Origin: Aurantimonas sp. HBX-1
Lineage (GTDB): Bacteria > Pseudomonadota > Alphaproteobacteria > Rhizobiales > Rhizobiaceae
Direction of reading: 5' to 3'
DNA length: 64,000 bases
Assembly (NCBI RefSeq): GCF_021391535.1
Contig: NZ_CP090066.1
Location: 3,175,501-3,239,500 of the forward strand
This document shows, one piece after another, positions 49,498 through 58,620 of this stretch. The translations under genes were made by a program, and so were the position numbers. Within the stretch, counting starts at the first letter, position 1. Every line of letters starts with the position of its first letter. The notes below the pieces were generated by a model. The model was given only the letters and a program-made list of their open reading frames with translations. It searched no databases and had not been told where the DNA came from.

Positions 49498-50547
49498 CTA
49501 CTGCGCCAGCCAGGCGTTGAAGCGCTCGTTCAGGGCCTCGATGTTGTCGACCCAGAAGTCGCCGTCGAGCGCGATCGCACCCTCCAGATTGGCCGGCGCG
49601 GTCGGCAGCTGGGCGGCGACCTCCGGTGCCAGCTGCTCGCCGGCCTCCTTGTTGGTCAGGCCGTAGGCGATGTATTCGGGCAGCTTGGCCTGGTTCTCCG
49701 GCAGGCTGGCGAACTGGATGAAGTCGAACGCCGCATCCTTGTTGGGTGAACCCTTCAGGACCACCCAGGAGTCGACGGCATAGATCGAGCCCGGCCAGAC
49801 GATCTGGAAGTTCTTGCCTTCGGCCTTGTTGATGCCGGCGAGGCGGCCGTTATAGGCCGTCGTCATCACCACCTCGCCCGACGCCAGAAGCTGGATCGGC
49901 TGCGCCCCGGCCTCCCACCAGACGATGTCGCCCTTGATCTCGTCGAGCTTGGCGAAGGCCCGGTCGACGCCTTCCGGCGTCCCAAGCACGTCGTAGACCT
50001 CCTCGGCCGGGACGCCGTCGGCCATCAGCGCGAATTCCAGCGAGTATTTCGGTCCGCGACGCAGGCCCCGCTTGCCGGGGAACTTCGTCGTGTCCCAGAA
50101 GTCGTTCCAGCTCGTCGGGGCCGTCGTCAGCTTGTCCGCGTCATAGGACAGGCCGGTCGTCCATACGATCGCGCCGACGCCGCATTCGTTGACCGCGGCA
50201 TCGATGAACTTGTCCTCGCCGCCGAGCGCGCTCCAGTCGACCGGCTCGTACATGCCGTCGGCGCAGCCGAGCTCCAGCTCCTCGGTCTCGACCTGAACGA
50301 CGTCCCAGTCGGCCGGCGGGGTCGCCATCTTGGCCGCGATGACGCCGTAGCCGCCGTCCCACGACACGTCGAGGACCGGCGCACCGAGCTTTTCGCTGAA
50401 CGGCTTGAAGTAGATCTCGCGCTGCGCATCCTGATAGTTGCCGCCCCAGGAGACGACGGTGAGGTCGCGGGCCTGCGCCGCGGTCGCCCCGAACGCTACC
50501 GTCGCCAGAAGCGCTGCCGCGGCCTTGATCATTCCGGTTCTCATCAT
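49498..50547 (-). CDS. Periplasmic substrate-binding protein of the Pot-type transporter
   Basis: 349 residues. A signal peptide MRTGMIKAAAALLATVAFGATAAQA precedes the mature start RDLTVVSWGG. The rest reads as a type II periplasmic binding protein of the spermidine/putrescine group (VVQVETEELELGCADG, SSLEFALM region, MTTAYNGRLAGINKAEG, IVWPGSIYAVDSWVV). ATG at 50547 or 50544. It is the first structural gene of the operon, 98 bp after the XRE regulator. Ligand: polyamine, amino acid or opine; not decided. Confidence 0.9.
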   Translation of the reverse strand: MMRTGMIKAAAALLATVAFGATAAQARDLTVVSWGGNYQDAQREIYFKPFSEKLGAPVLDVSWDGGYGVIAAKMATPPADWDVVQVETEELELGCADGMYEPVDWSALGGEDKFIDAAVNECGVGAIVWTTGLSYDADKLTTAPTSWNDFWDTTKFPGKRGLRRGPKYSLEFALMADGVPAEEVYDVLGTPEGVDRAFAKLDEIKGDIVWWEAGAQPIQLLASGEVVMTTAYNGRLAGINKAEGKNFQIVWPGSIYAVDSWVVLKGSPNKDAAFDFIQFASLPENQAKLPEYIAYGLTNKEAGEQLAPEVAAQLPTAPANLEGAIALDGDFWVDNIEALNERFNAWLAQ

Positions 50548-50621
50548 CGCAGGACCCCTTTTCGTTGAGCGAACCGGAACTCAATCACGATTCCGTTCCG
50601 ATGACAGTCAGAAACGTTCTG

Positions 50622-50639
50622 TGGTGACTAAACTCACCA
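50622..50639. promoter_or_regulatory. Candidate operator: perfect dyad between regulator and transporter genes
   Basis: TGGTGA-CTAAAC-TCACCA is a perfect 6+6 inverted repeat in the 98-bp space between the XRE-cupin gene and the binding-protein gene. Autogenous or operon control by the neighbouring regulator is the simplest reading. No second copy was found in the hisD-side promoter region. Confidence 0.45.
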
Positions 50640-50645
50640 GCCCGA

Positions 50646-51194
50646 TCAGTATGTCGGCGGGGTGATGGCGCTGACGATCCGCGCCGGCATGTCGCCTGCA
50701 TTGCGGAAACGGTGCGGCGTCTGGCTGTCGAAATAATAGGCGTCGCCGGCCTGCAGCCGCCGCCGCTCGGCGCCGACGCTGATCTCGACGGTTCCCGCGA
50801 CGACGACCCCCGCCTCCTGCGCGGCATGCGAGATCGCCTCTCCGGTATCGGCTCCCTCAGCGTAGGTCTCGCAAAGCATCAGGATCTGGCGGTTTGGGTG
50901 ATTCATCCCGACAAGCCGGTAGGAGATGCCGTCAGAGCGGCCAATCTCCGGCAAATCCTCGTGGCGATAGAACGGCGAGTACGGCATCGAGGCGCTCATG
51001 CCGGCAAAGAACCCGGACAAGGTCGAGCCCATGGCCTCCAGCATAGCGCCCAGCGTGTCGACCGAAGGGCTCATCCTGTCCCGCTCGATCAGCGAGACGG
51101 ATGAATGCGAGATGCCCGAGCGCGCCGCGAGTTCGCGCGTCGTCAGCTGACGGCGCCGACGCAATTCCCGCAGTCCCTGGCCGATGGCGGGCAT
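50646..51194 (-). CDS. XRE-family regulator with C-terminal cupin domain
   Basis: 182 residues. N-terminal helix-turn-helix (RRRRQLTTRELAARSGISHSSVSLIERDRMSPSVDTLG) followed by a cupin (AISHAAQEAGVVVAGTVEISVG, AGDAYYFDSQTPHRFRNAG), the PuuR-type layout. These proteins usually repress or activate uptake and catabolism of polyamines or amino acids and sense the ligand through the cupin. ATG 51194 follows GGGAGGA at a good distance. It is divergent from the HisD paralogue and just upstream of the transporter operon, so it may control both. Confidence 0.88.
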   Translation of the reverse strand: MPAIGQGLRELRRRRQLTTRELAARSGISHSSVSLIERDRMSPSVDTLGAMLEAMGSTLSGFFAGMSASMPYSPFYRHEDLPEIGRSDGISYRLVGMNHPNRQILMLCETYAEGADTGEAISHAAQEAGVVVAGTVEISVGAERRRLQAGDAYYFDSQTPHRFRNAGDMPARIVSAITPPTY

Positions 51195-51367
51195 GGCATT
51201 TCCTCCCGGCGATTCCGCGCCCGCGTGTTGCCCGCTCCGTGAGCGCGCCCGAAACATGGGCGCCGCGGCGAGCGCTGCTCATTATAGTAAGCACGATTCG
51301 GCGATGGCTTGCAGCCCCGGCGCGGTTCGGGACCTATCGGACCCCTGCCCCTGAGGAGAACGATGCG

Positions 51368-52639
51368 ATGAGCCGCCCGACCCTGCCGACCGGCATCACC
51401 TTGCTGAAGGCCCCTGCCCGCGACGCCACGGGCGACAACGCCCCGGTGGAGGCGGTGGTGCGCGGGATCCTCGCCGATGTGGCGGCGACCGGCGACGATG
51501 CGCTGCGGCGCTACAGCCGGACGTTCGATGGGCTCGACGTGGCGACCTTCGAGGTCGATGCCAGGGAACGGCAGGCCGCGGTGGACGCGCTCGATCCGGC
51601 CGCACGTGACGACATGATGTTCGCCATCGAGCGGGTGCGCGATTTCGCCGAAGCCCAGCGGGCGACGATCCTGCCGCTGGAGGTCGAGCCGCTGCCGGGG
51701 CTGCATCTCGGCCACCGGGTCATCCCGATCCGCCGGATCGGCGCCTACGTCCCCGGCGGCCGCTATCCGCTGCTTTCCGCGCCGGTGATGACCATCGTCC
51801 CGGCGGTGGTCGCCGGCTGCTCGGAGATCGTCGCGTGCCTGCCGCCGACCGCGCATCCGGCGATGATCGCCGGCTGCCACCTCGCGGGCGCCACCCGCAT
51901 CTTCCGGGTCGGCGGGGCGCAGGCGATCGCCGCGATGGCCTATGGCACCGAGAGCGTTCCGGCGGTCGACAAGATCGTCGGGCCGGGCAACGCCTACGTG
52001 AACGAGGCCAAGCGCCAGGTCTTCGGCCGGGTCGGGATCGACCAGCTGGCCGGGCCGAGCGAGATCTACGTGCTCGCCGACGCGACCGGCGACGCGGCGA
52101 TGATCGCCACCGACCTCCTGGCGCAGGCCGAGCACGACGTGCGCACGCGCGTCGGCCTGATCACCACGGACGAAGCGCTCGGCGCCGCGGTCGCGGCCGA
52201 GGTCGATCGCCAGCTCGCCGATCTCTCGACCGCCGACGTGGCAGGCAGGGCCTGGGCGGATTACGGCGAGATCGCCATCGCCGCGGACGACGCGGCGATG
52301 ATCGCCTATTCCGACGCGATCGCAGCCGAGCACCTGCAGGTCCATACGCGCGACCCGCATGCCACGGCGGCGCTGCTGTCGAACTACGGCTCGCTGTTCA
52401 TCGGGCCACTCGCCAGCGTCGTCTATTCCGACAAATGCTGCGGCACCAACCACACGCTGCCGACGATGGCGGCGGGCCGCTATACTGGCGGGCTCTGGGT
52501 CGGATCGTACCTCAAGATCGCCACCCACCAGTGGCTGAGTCCCGAGGGCGTCGCGGCCGTCGCGCCGCATGCCATCGGCCAGAGCGCCCGCGAGGGCCTC
52601 GAAGGCCACCGCCGCGCCGCCGCGGCACGCGTGGCGTAG
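51368..52639 (+). CDS. HisD paralogue (histidinol dehydrogenase family, probably catabolic)
   Basis: 423 residues. The histidinol dehydrogenase core is complete: GAYVPGGRYPLLSAPVM, GGAQAIAAMAYGTESVP, KIVGPGNAYVNEAKR, GPSEIYVLAD, the QAEHD zinc/catalytic motif, SDKCCGTNHTLPT and THQW with the terminal zinc His. Nothing else for histidine synthesis is nearby; it faces an XRE-cupin regulator and a polyamine-type transporter. HisD-like enzymes of this kind oxidise other alcohols (for example sulfopropanediol), so the substrate is likely the solute taken up by the adjacent transporter. ATG 51368, with an ATG at 51363 out of frame. Confidence 0.85.
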   Translation: MSRPTLPTGITLLKAPARDATGDNAPVEAVVRGILADVAATGDDALRRYSRTFDGLDVATFEVDARERQAAVDALDPAARDDMMFAIERVRDFAEAQRATILPLEVEPLPGLHLGHRVIPIRRIGAYVPGGRYPLLSAPVMTIVPAVVAGCSEIVACLPPTAHPAMIAGCHLAGATRIFRVGGAQAIAAMAYGTESVPAVDKIVGPGNAYVNEAKRQVFGRVGIDQLAGPSEIYVLADATGDAAMIATDLLAQAEHDVRTRVGLITTDEALGAAVAAEVDRQLADLSTADVAGRAWADYGEIAIAADDAAMIAYSDAIAAEHLQVHTRDPHATAALLSNYGSLFIGPLASVVYSDKCCGTNHTLPTMAAGRYTGGLWVGSYLKIATHQWLSPEGVAAVAPHAIGQSAREGLEGHRRAAAARVA

Positions 52640-53116
52640 CGACCAGCTCGACGTCGCGGCGGGCACCATGTTCCACATTCGTGGGGGGACCGGTCGCTCG
52701 AGGGGAGGCCTCACCTCCGCGGTGGCGGCGATGGCCCGACCCGAGTGTCATCCGGTACTGCGTGAATCGGTGGATCCAGCGTCACCAAGCGGCAGCGGCG
52801 GTCGTGAGCTGCTGCCGGACCAGTTGAAGGCGGCAGAGGAAGTCTGCAGGCTGGACGAGCCGAAGGCCTGCATCGAGGCTTCGGGCCTCGCCAAGGCGAA
52901 GGCGTCGGAGCCGGTCGTCTTCAGCGACCGTGTCGGCTATATCGCGTTGCTCGTCGCGGGCACCTGTCCGCAGAAGCACATGAAGAGCCGGAAGGTCAGA
53001 TGCTTTGGCTCGACCCGCAAGGCCAGCGCCGAGGCGGCCGCCGGCCGGCGCTGGTGATCAATGCGGCGCCAGCTGGCTGACCTGACATGGCGACAGCCCA
53101 GTTCCGGGGCATCCGG
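52640..53116. other. Intergenic region with one unrecognised frame
   Basis: This 477-bp gap lies after the HisD paralogue. Apart from the doubtful frame at 52731-53057 nothing is seen. A GAGGCCTC palindrome sits at 52704-52711, a weak terminator candidate for the preceding gene. Confidence 0.4.
52731..53057 (+). CDS. Hypothetical ORF, doubtful
   Basis: 108 residues with GC-rich third positions like the neighbouring real genes, but no recognisable family (segments RELLPDQLKAAEEVCRL, VGYIALLVAGTCPQKHM). A purine-rich stretch lies well upstream, and no convincing ribosome-binding site was found. It may be a degraded coding remnant. Confidence 0.25.
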   Translation: MARPECHPVLRESVDPASPSGSGGRELLPDQLKAAEEVCRLDEPKACIEASGLAKAKASEPVVFSDRVGYIALLVAGTCPQKHMKSRKVRCFGSTRKASAEAAAGRRW

Positions 53117-54355
53117 CTAACTGTCCAGCTTTCTCTGATCGTCGACCACCTTGCCGTCATTGGGCAAGCTTCCCGGCGCGGCGAAGACCACTTCCCCCCT
53201 GACGCGGCACTCGGCGCGCAGCGCCTCGGCAAGCTTATGAGCGAGCCCCTCCGGCGGGCCGTCGCATTCAACATGCAGCGCGAGCTTGTCGTGGCCGCCC
53301 TCTTCCGTGACGACGAGCCGCGCTCGGCCGAGTTCACCATGAGATTTCACGATCCGGGCAACCTGGGCGGGATGGACGAACATTCCGCGCACCTTCGTCG
53401 TCTGATCTGCGCGGCCCATCCAGCCTTTCAGCCGCAGCCCGGTTCGCCCACAGGGCGAAGGCTCCGTCATCATCGCCGACATGTCGCCGGTGGCAAAGCG
53501 GATCAGCGGATAGAGCGGGTTGAAGGTGGTGACGACCACCTCGCCGACCTCGCCCGGCTCCACCGGATCGCCGGTGCCCGGGCGCACGATCTCCACGAGG
53601 ACGTTCTCCTCGATCACCATGCCGTCCGACGGGCCCGCCGTCTCATAGGCGATGAGGCCGAGTTCGGCCGTCGCATAGCATTGGCGGATGGCAATGCCCC
53701 GGTCGGAATACCAGGCCCTCAGATTGGGAAAGAGCGGCCCACCGCTGACCAGCGCCATCTTGAGGCTGGCAGTGTCGGCGCCGCTGTCGTCGCCGCGCTC
53801 GAGAATGGTCTTGAGGAAATCGGGCGTTCCCACATACGCCGTGAGGCGCAGCCTCTCGATAGCCGTCACCTGCTGCTCGGTATTGCCGACGCCGCCGGGA
53901 AACACCACCGCTCCAACCGCCGCAGCGGCATGATCGAACATCACACCCGCCGGGGTCAGGTGATAGGCAAAGGCGTTGAGAATCCGGTCATTCTTGCCGA
54001 TACCAGCCGCATGAAGCGCCCGGCCCATGCGCCAATGCTCCTCATCGCCTTCCGGCTCGACGATCGGACCGGGGGAGAGATAAAGCCGGCGGAACGCCCC
54101 CGGCTCCTTGGTAGCGAGGCCGCCGAGCGGCGGGTCCTGCTCCTGCAGGGCCGGCATGTCGGATTTGCGCAGAATCGGCAGCGCCGCGAGGGCCGCGCGA
54201 TCGGTGATCGCGGCCGGATCGACCCCGTCGAGCGTCCGGGCATAAGTAGGCGCATTCGCAGCCGCGTGGGCAAGCTGACGCCGCAGCGCATCGAAAAGAT
54301 CAGCCTCCCGCGCCTCGCGCGGGCGGGATTCACGGTCGTCGAAGAAATCCGTCAT
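53117..54355 (-). CDS. Phenylacetate-CoA ligase-like adenylate-forming enzyme
   Basis: 412 residues, PaaK class. GVGNTEQQVTAIERLRLTAYVGTP and YLSPGPIVEPEG form the ATP-binding side, QCYATAELGLIAYET is the central motif and PLIRFATGDMSAM and GRADQTTKVRGMFVHPAQV the C-terminal adenylation motifs. The N-terminus begins MTDFFDDRESR at ATG 54355, 26 bp past the livF gene's end. As the last gene of the LIV-type transporter operon it may activate the imported organic acid as a CoA thioester; substrate unknown. Confidence 0.88.
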   Translation of the reverse strand: MTDFFDDRESRPREAREADLFDALRRQLAHAAANAPTYARTLDGVDPAAITDRAALAALPILRKSDMPALQEQDPPLGGLATKEPGAFRRLYLSPGPIVEPEGDEEHWRMGRALHAAGIGKNDRILNAFAYHLTPAGVMFDHAAAAVGAVVFPGGVGNTEQQVTAIERLRLTAYVGTPDFLKTILERGDDSGADTASLKMALVSGGPLFPNLRAWYSDRGIAIRQCYATAELGLIAYETAGPSDGMVIEENVLVEIVRPGTGDPVEPGEVGEVVVTTFNPLYPLIRFATGDMSAMMTEPSPCGRTGLRLKGWMGRADQTTKVRGMFVHPAQVARIVKSHGELGRARLVVTEEGGHDKLALHVECDGPPEGLAHKLAEALRAECRVRGEVVFAAPGSLPNDGKVVDDQRKLDS

Positions 54356-54381
54356 AGGTCGCCTTCCTCCCTTGCCGACGC

Positions 54382-55218
<837 letters not shown>

Positions 55219-55297
55219 CGGACATCGACTCGCGGCTCGATTTTGGAGAGGCCGACCGACCATTTGCGGCCGGCCGACGGTTCATGTGGATTCGCGC

Positions 55298-56542
55298 CTA
55301 CTGTCCGAGCCACTCCTCGCGGCGCGGCACGTCGATCTCGGCGATCTCCTCGATGACCGCCTTGCCATCGATGAAGGAGCCGGAGTTGATCGCCACCCTG
55401 AGAAGGCCGCGATGGTCCTCCGGAGTCCATGTCGAGGGCAGGCAGACCCCCTCGAGCCCTTCCGGCACCCAGTCGGTCTTCTGATACATGCCGTCACGGA
55501 TGTTCTTGCCGGTGATCCCGCCATTCGCCTTGGCCCACTGCATGGCTTCCTTCATGTAGTAGGCCGAGCAGATGCCGCGCAGATAATGGTGGGTCGGCCG
55601 GTCGCCGACCTGGCCGCCGCCATTTTCGAGGATCTTCTTGACCAGCGCCATGCCCGGTACGTCGGCCCCGTAGAAGGGCGTCGAAGACGGGAAGATCAGG
55701 TTCTGCGCCTCGGCCGCCTCCACGGTCTGGTAGTCGCCGGCCCAGGGATTGCCCATGTAGACGGCCTCGACGCCGACCGTGTTGCAGCTCTTGATCATCG
55801 ACACGACTGAACCGCCGAGATTGCCCATGTAGACATATTGGGCGCCGGAATCCTTGATCGTCAGGCACTGCGCCTTGAAGTCGCCCGGCGCGAGCGGAAC
55901 GACGACCGGCTGGGCGACGGTGAAGCCCAGCTCCTCGGCATAGGACGCGCAGGCCTCCTTCGGCGCATTGGGATAAGGATGGTTGTCGCCGGTGTGGACG
56001 AAGGTCGGGTTCTCGGTCCGCTTTTCCTTTGCGTCCTCGGCGGCCCACTGGACGAGGGCCCGGCAGGCGTCGGAATAGGACGGGCCGTAGAAGAAATTGT
56101 AGGGCGCCGGCGCCTTGGTGTTCGGGTTCTTGCCCTGCGGGTCGGTCAGATGCGCCGAATAGGAGCCGGAGATCGTCGGGATCTCGGCACGCGCGACGAA
56201 GGAGATCAGAGCCTCCGTGTCGGCCGTGCCCCAGCCCTGCAGCGCGACCATGTCGTTGCCGACCCATTTCTTGAACTGGGCGATCGCTTCGGGAACCTTG
56301 TAGGCGTAGTCGACGGTGTCGAGTTCGACCATCGTGCCATCGATGCCGCCATCGGCGTTGATCTGCTTGAAGGCGTCGGAGACGCCCGGGCCATACTGCT
56401 TGCCGACGAAGGACGTCGCGCCGGTGTAATCTGCGAGATGGCCGACGAGGACGCTGTCGTCCTGGGCCAGCGCCGGCGCGCCGGCGATGATGGTGCTGGC
56501 CGCGAGCGCAGCCGTAAGGGTCAGTCTGTGGAGCGTTGGCAT
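55298..56542 (-). CDS. LIV-type ABC transporter substrate-binding protein
   Basis: 414 residues with a signal peptide (MPTLHRLTLTAALAAS ... APALAQ) and mature start DDSVLVGHLADYTGATSF. Periplasmic binding protein type I features: GISGSYSAHLTD-type motif (ISGSYSAHLTD), QYVYMGNLGGSVVSMIKSC, AYYMKEAMQWAKANGG. Belongs to the LIV/HAAT group that binds branched-chain amino acids, amides or aromatic acids. The neighbours (two acyl-CoA ligases) favour an organic acid ligand over a simple amino acid. Confidence 0.88.
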   Translation of the reverse strand: MPTLHRLTLTAALAASTIIAGAPALAQDDSVLVGHLADYTGATSFVGKQYGPGVSDAFKQINADGGIDGTMVELDTVDYAYKVPEAIAQFKKWVGNDMVALQGWGTADTEALISFVARAEIPTISGSYSAHLTDPQGKNPNTKAPAPYNFFYGPSYSDACRALVQWAAEDAKEKRTENPTFVHTGDNHPYPNAPKEACASYAEELGFTVAQPVVVPLAPGDFKAQCLTIKDSGAQYVYMGNLGGSVVSMIKSCNTVGVEAVYMGNPWAGDYQTVEAAEAQNLIFPSSTPFYGADVPGMALVKKILENGGGQVGDRPTHHYLRGICSAYYMKEAMQWAKANGGITGKNIRDGMYQKTDWVPEGLEGVCLPSTWTPEDHRGLLRVAINSGSFIDGKAVIEEIAEIDVPRREEWLGQ

Positions 56543-56660
56543 TGTCGAATTCCTCCCATTCGCGGACTTTCCGGTGGCCCAAGATGCTGACGGTGCCGCG
56601 AAGACCGCCGTCATCGGTTGAAGTGCGCCGGCCCGCCCTCCCCGGCGGTCCGGCCATGGC

Positions 56661-57722
56661 TCAGTGCGAGAAGGGAAACAGTTTCCAGCTCGCCCGCGTC
56701 ATGCGCCAGCGATGGACGAGTCCCTCCGGTTCGAGAACGAGAAACAGGATGATCGCCGCACCGACGCTCATCTGCTTGATGTAGGCCGTGCCCTGCGCGA
56801 TGGCCGGGACAACGGTCGCCACGCCATTGGCGAAAACCTCCATCGCCTGCGGCAAAAGCAGGATGAAGGCCGCGCCCAGAAGCGATCCCGACACCGAGCC
56901 GAGCCCACCGATGATGATCATCGCCAGGAACTCGATCGACAGAAGGATGGTGAAACCTTCCGCCGAGACGAAGCCGAGATAATGGCCGTAGAGCGCCCCG
57001 CCGATGCCGGCGAAGAAGGACGAGATGCCGAAGGACAGGATGCGGTATCGCGTCAGATTGATGCCCATGATCTCGGCCGACAGATAATGGTCACGTACCG
57101 CCACCAGCGCACGGCCGTCCCGCGTGCGGGCGAGATTGGCGACGGCGACGAAGGCGATGACCACCCAGAACAGGACGAGATAGAGATAGCGCGCGTCGCT
57201 GTTGAGCTGGAAGCCGAAGACGCTCGCGGTTTCGGCCAGCGACCCGTAGGTGCCGCCCGTGAACCAGTCGGCGCGGGCGAAGAAGTCCTGCAGGATGTAT
57301 TGCGAGGCGAGCGTCGCAATGGCGAGATAGAGCCCCTTCAGCCGCGCGGCCGGAATGCCGAAGATCATGCCAACGGCCATGGTCATGAGCCCGGCGAGCG
57401 GGATCGCGATTAGCACCGGAATGCCGTTGCCGGAAATCCAGGCCGACGCGAAGGCCCCGAAGCCGAAGAAGGCGCCGTGGCCGAGCGAGATCTGGCCGGT
57501 CATGCCGGTCAGGACGTTCAGCCCCAGGGCGGCGATGCCGTAGATGCCGATCAGGATGAGCTGTGACAGCACATAGCCACCGAATACCAGCGGGCAGAGC
57601 GCCACCAGGACGACGCCGGCAAGCACCGCCATCGTCTCGTTGCGGGTGCGGAACAGTGTCCGGTCGGCGGCGTAGGTCGCGCGGAAATCACCGGTGGGTC
57701 TTGGATTGGGAACATGCGCCAC
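56661..57722 (-). CDS. livM: LIV-type ABC transporter permease (LivM-like)
   Basis: 353 residues, about eleven helices (AVLAGVVLVALCPLVFGGYVL, LILIGIYGIAALGLNVLTGMTG). The LTGMTGQISLGHGAFFGFGAF and GLYLAIATLASQYILQDFF segments are the LivM signature. GTG 57722 gives MAHVPNPRPTGD; the ATG at 57632 (MAVLAGV) is a shorter option. 4 bp separate it from livH. Confidence 0.9.
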   Translation of the reverse strand: MAHVPNPRPTGDFRATYAADRTLFRTRNETMAVLAGVVLVALCPLVFGGYVLSQLILIGIYGIAALGLNVLTGMTGQISLGHGAFFGFGAFASAWISGNGIPVLIAIPLAGLMTMAVGMIFGIPAARLKGLYLAIATLASQYILQDFFARADWFTGGTYGSLAETASVFGFQLNSDARYLYLVLFWVVIAFVAVANLARTRDGRALVAVRDHYLSAEIMGINLTRYRILSFGISSFFAGIGGALYGHYLGFVSAEGFTILLSIEFLAMIIIGGLGSVSGSLLGAAFILLLPQAMEVFANGVATVVPAIAQGTAYIKQMSVGAAIILFLVLEPEGLVHRWRMTRASWKLFPFSH

Positions 57723-57726
57723 GGTG

Positions 57727-58620
57727 TTACACTCGCTCTATGTCGGGCGTGCCGAGCAGGCCGTAGGGTTTGATCATCAAGATGATGAGCAAGACGTAGA
57801 AAGGCGCCACCGAATACATGTTGCCGATATGGAGGTACTGGCCGTCGACGAACTCGGCGAGGTTTTCCAAAATGCCGATGGTCAGCCCGCCGATGATCGC
57901 GCCAACGATCGAATCGAGCCCGCCGACGATGACCGCCGGAAACACCTTGATGCCGATGATGGCGAGCGAGTTCGACACTGCGGAAACGAGGCCGATGACG
58001 ACGCCGGCAATGCCGGACACAACGGCCGAGATTGCCCAGGCCATGGCGAAGACCCGGCCCACCGAAATGCCGAGCGACTGGGCGATCTGCTGGTTATAGG
58101 CCGTCGCTCGCATGGCGAGCCCCCAGCGCGAATACTGGAAGAACCAGAAGAACAGGCCCATGACGACCAGCGACAGGACGAAGCTCATCAGATAGGCCGT
58201 TTCGACGTTGAGCCCGGCGATCTCCACCGTCCCCCGATCGAAGACCTGCGGGAACCGCACGGCGTTGTTGCCGAAGATCCAGTTCATCGTCGCCTGCATG
58301 AAGATCGACAGGCCGATGGTCGCCATGATCACCGAGATCACCGGCTCGCCGAGGAGCGGGCGCAGAAGCACGACCTGCACGAGGATGCCGAAAACCATCA
58401 TGAACACGAGCGAGAACAGGAAGGCGAGCCAGAAGGGCAGGCCCATGTTCACGACGAGCGCGAGGCAGACCCACGCGCCGAGGACGACGAATTCGCCCTG
58501 TGCGAAGTTCACCACCTGGGTCGATTTGTAGATCAGGACGAAGCACATGGCGACGATGCCGTAGAGCATGCCGACGATGACGCCGTTGACGAGTAGCTGG
58601 ATGAGAAGAGAGGTGTTCAT
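57727..58620 (-). CDS. livH: LIV-type ABC transporter permease (LivH-like)
   Basis: 297 residues with eight or so helices. LLIQLLVNGVIVGMLYGIVAMCFVLIYKSTQVVNFAQGEF is the classical LivH start, and AVSNSLAIIGIKVFPAVIVGGLDSIVGAIIGGL the C-terminal conserved loop. ATG 58620 overlaps the stop of the acyl-CoA synthetase gene by 4 bp. Together with livM it forms the inner-membrane channel. Confidence 0.9.
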   Translation of the reverse strand: MNTSLLIQLLVNGVIVGMLYGIVAMCFVLIYKSTQVVNFAQGEFVVLGAWVCLALVVNMGLPFWLAFLFSLVFMMVFGILVQVVLLRPLLGEPVISVIMATIGLSIFMQATMNWIFGNNAVRFPQVFDRGTVEIAGLNVETAYLMSFVLSLVVMGLFFWFFQYSRWGLAMRATAYNQQIAQSLGISVGRVFAMAWAISAVVSGIAGVVIGLVSAVSNSLAIIGIKVFPAVIVGGLDSIVGAIIGGLTIGILENLAEFVDGQYLHIGNMYSVAPFYVLLIILMIKPYGLLGTPDIERV

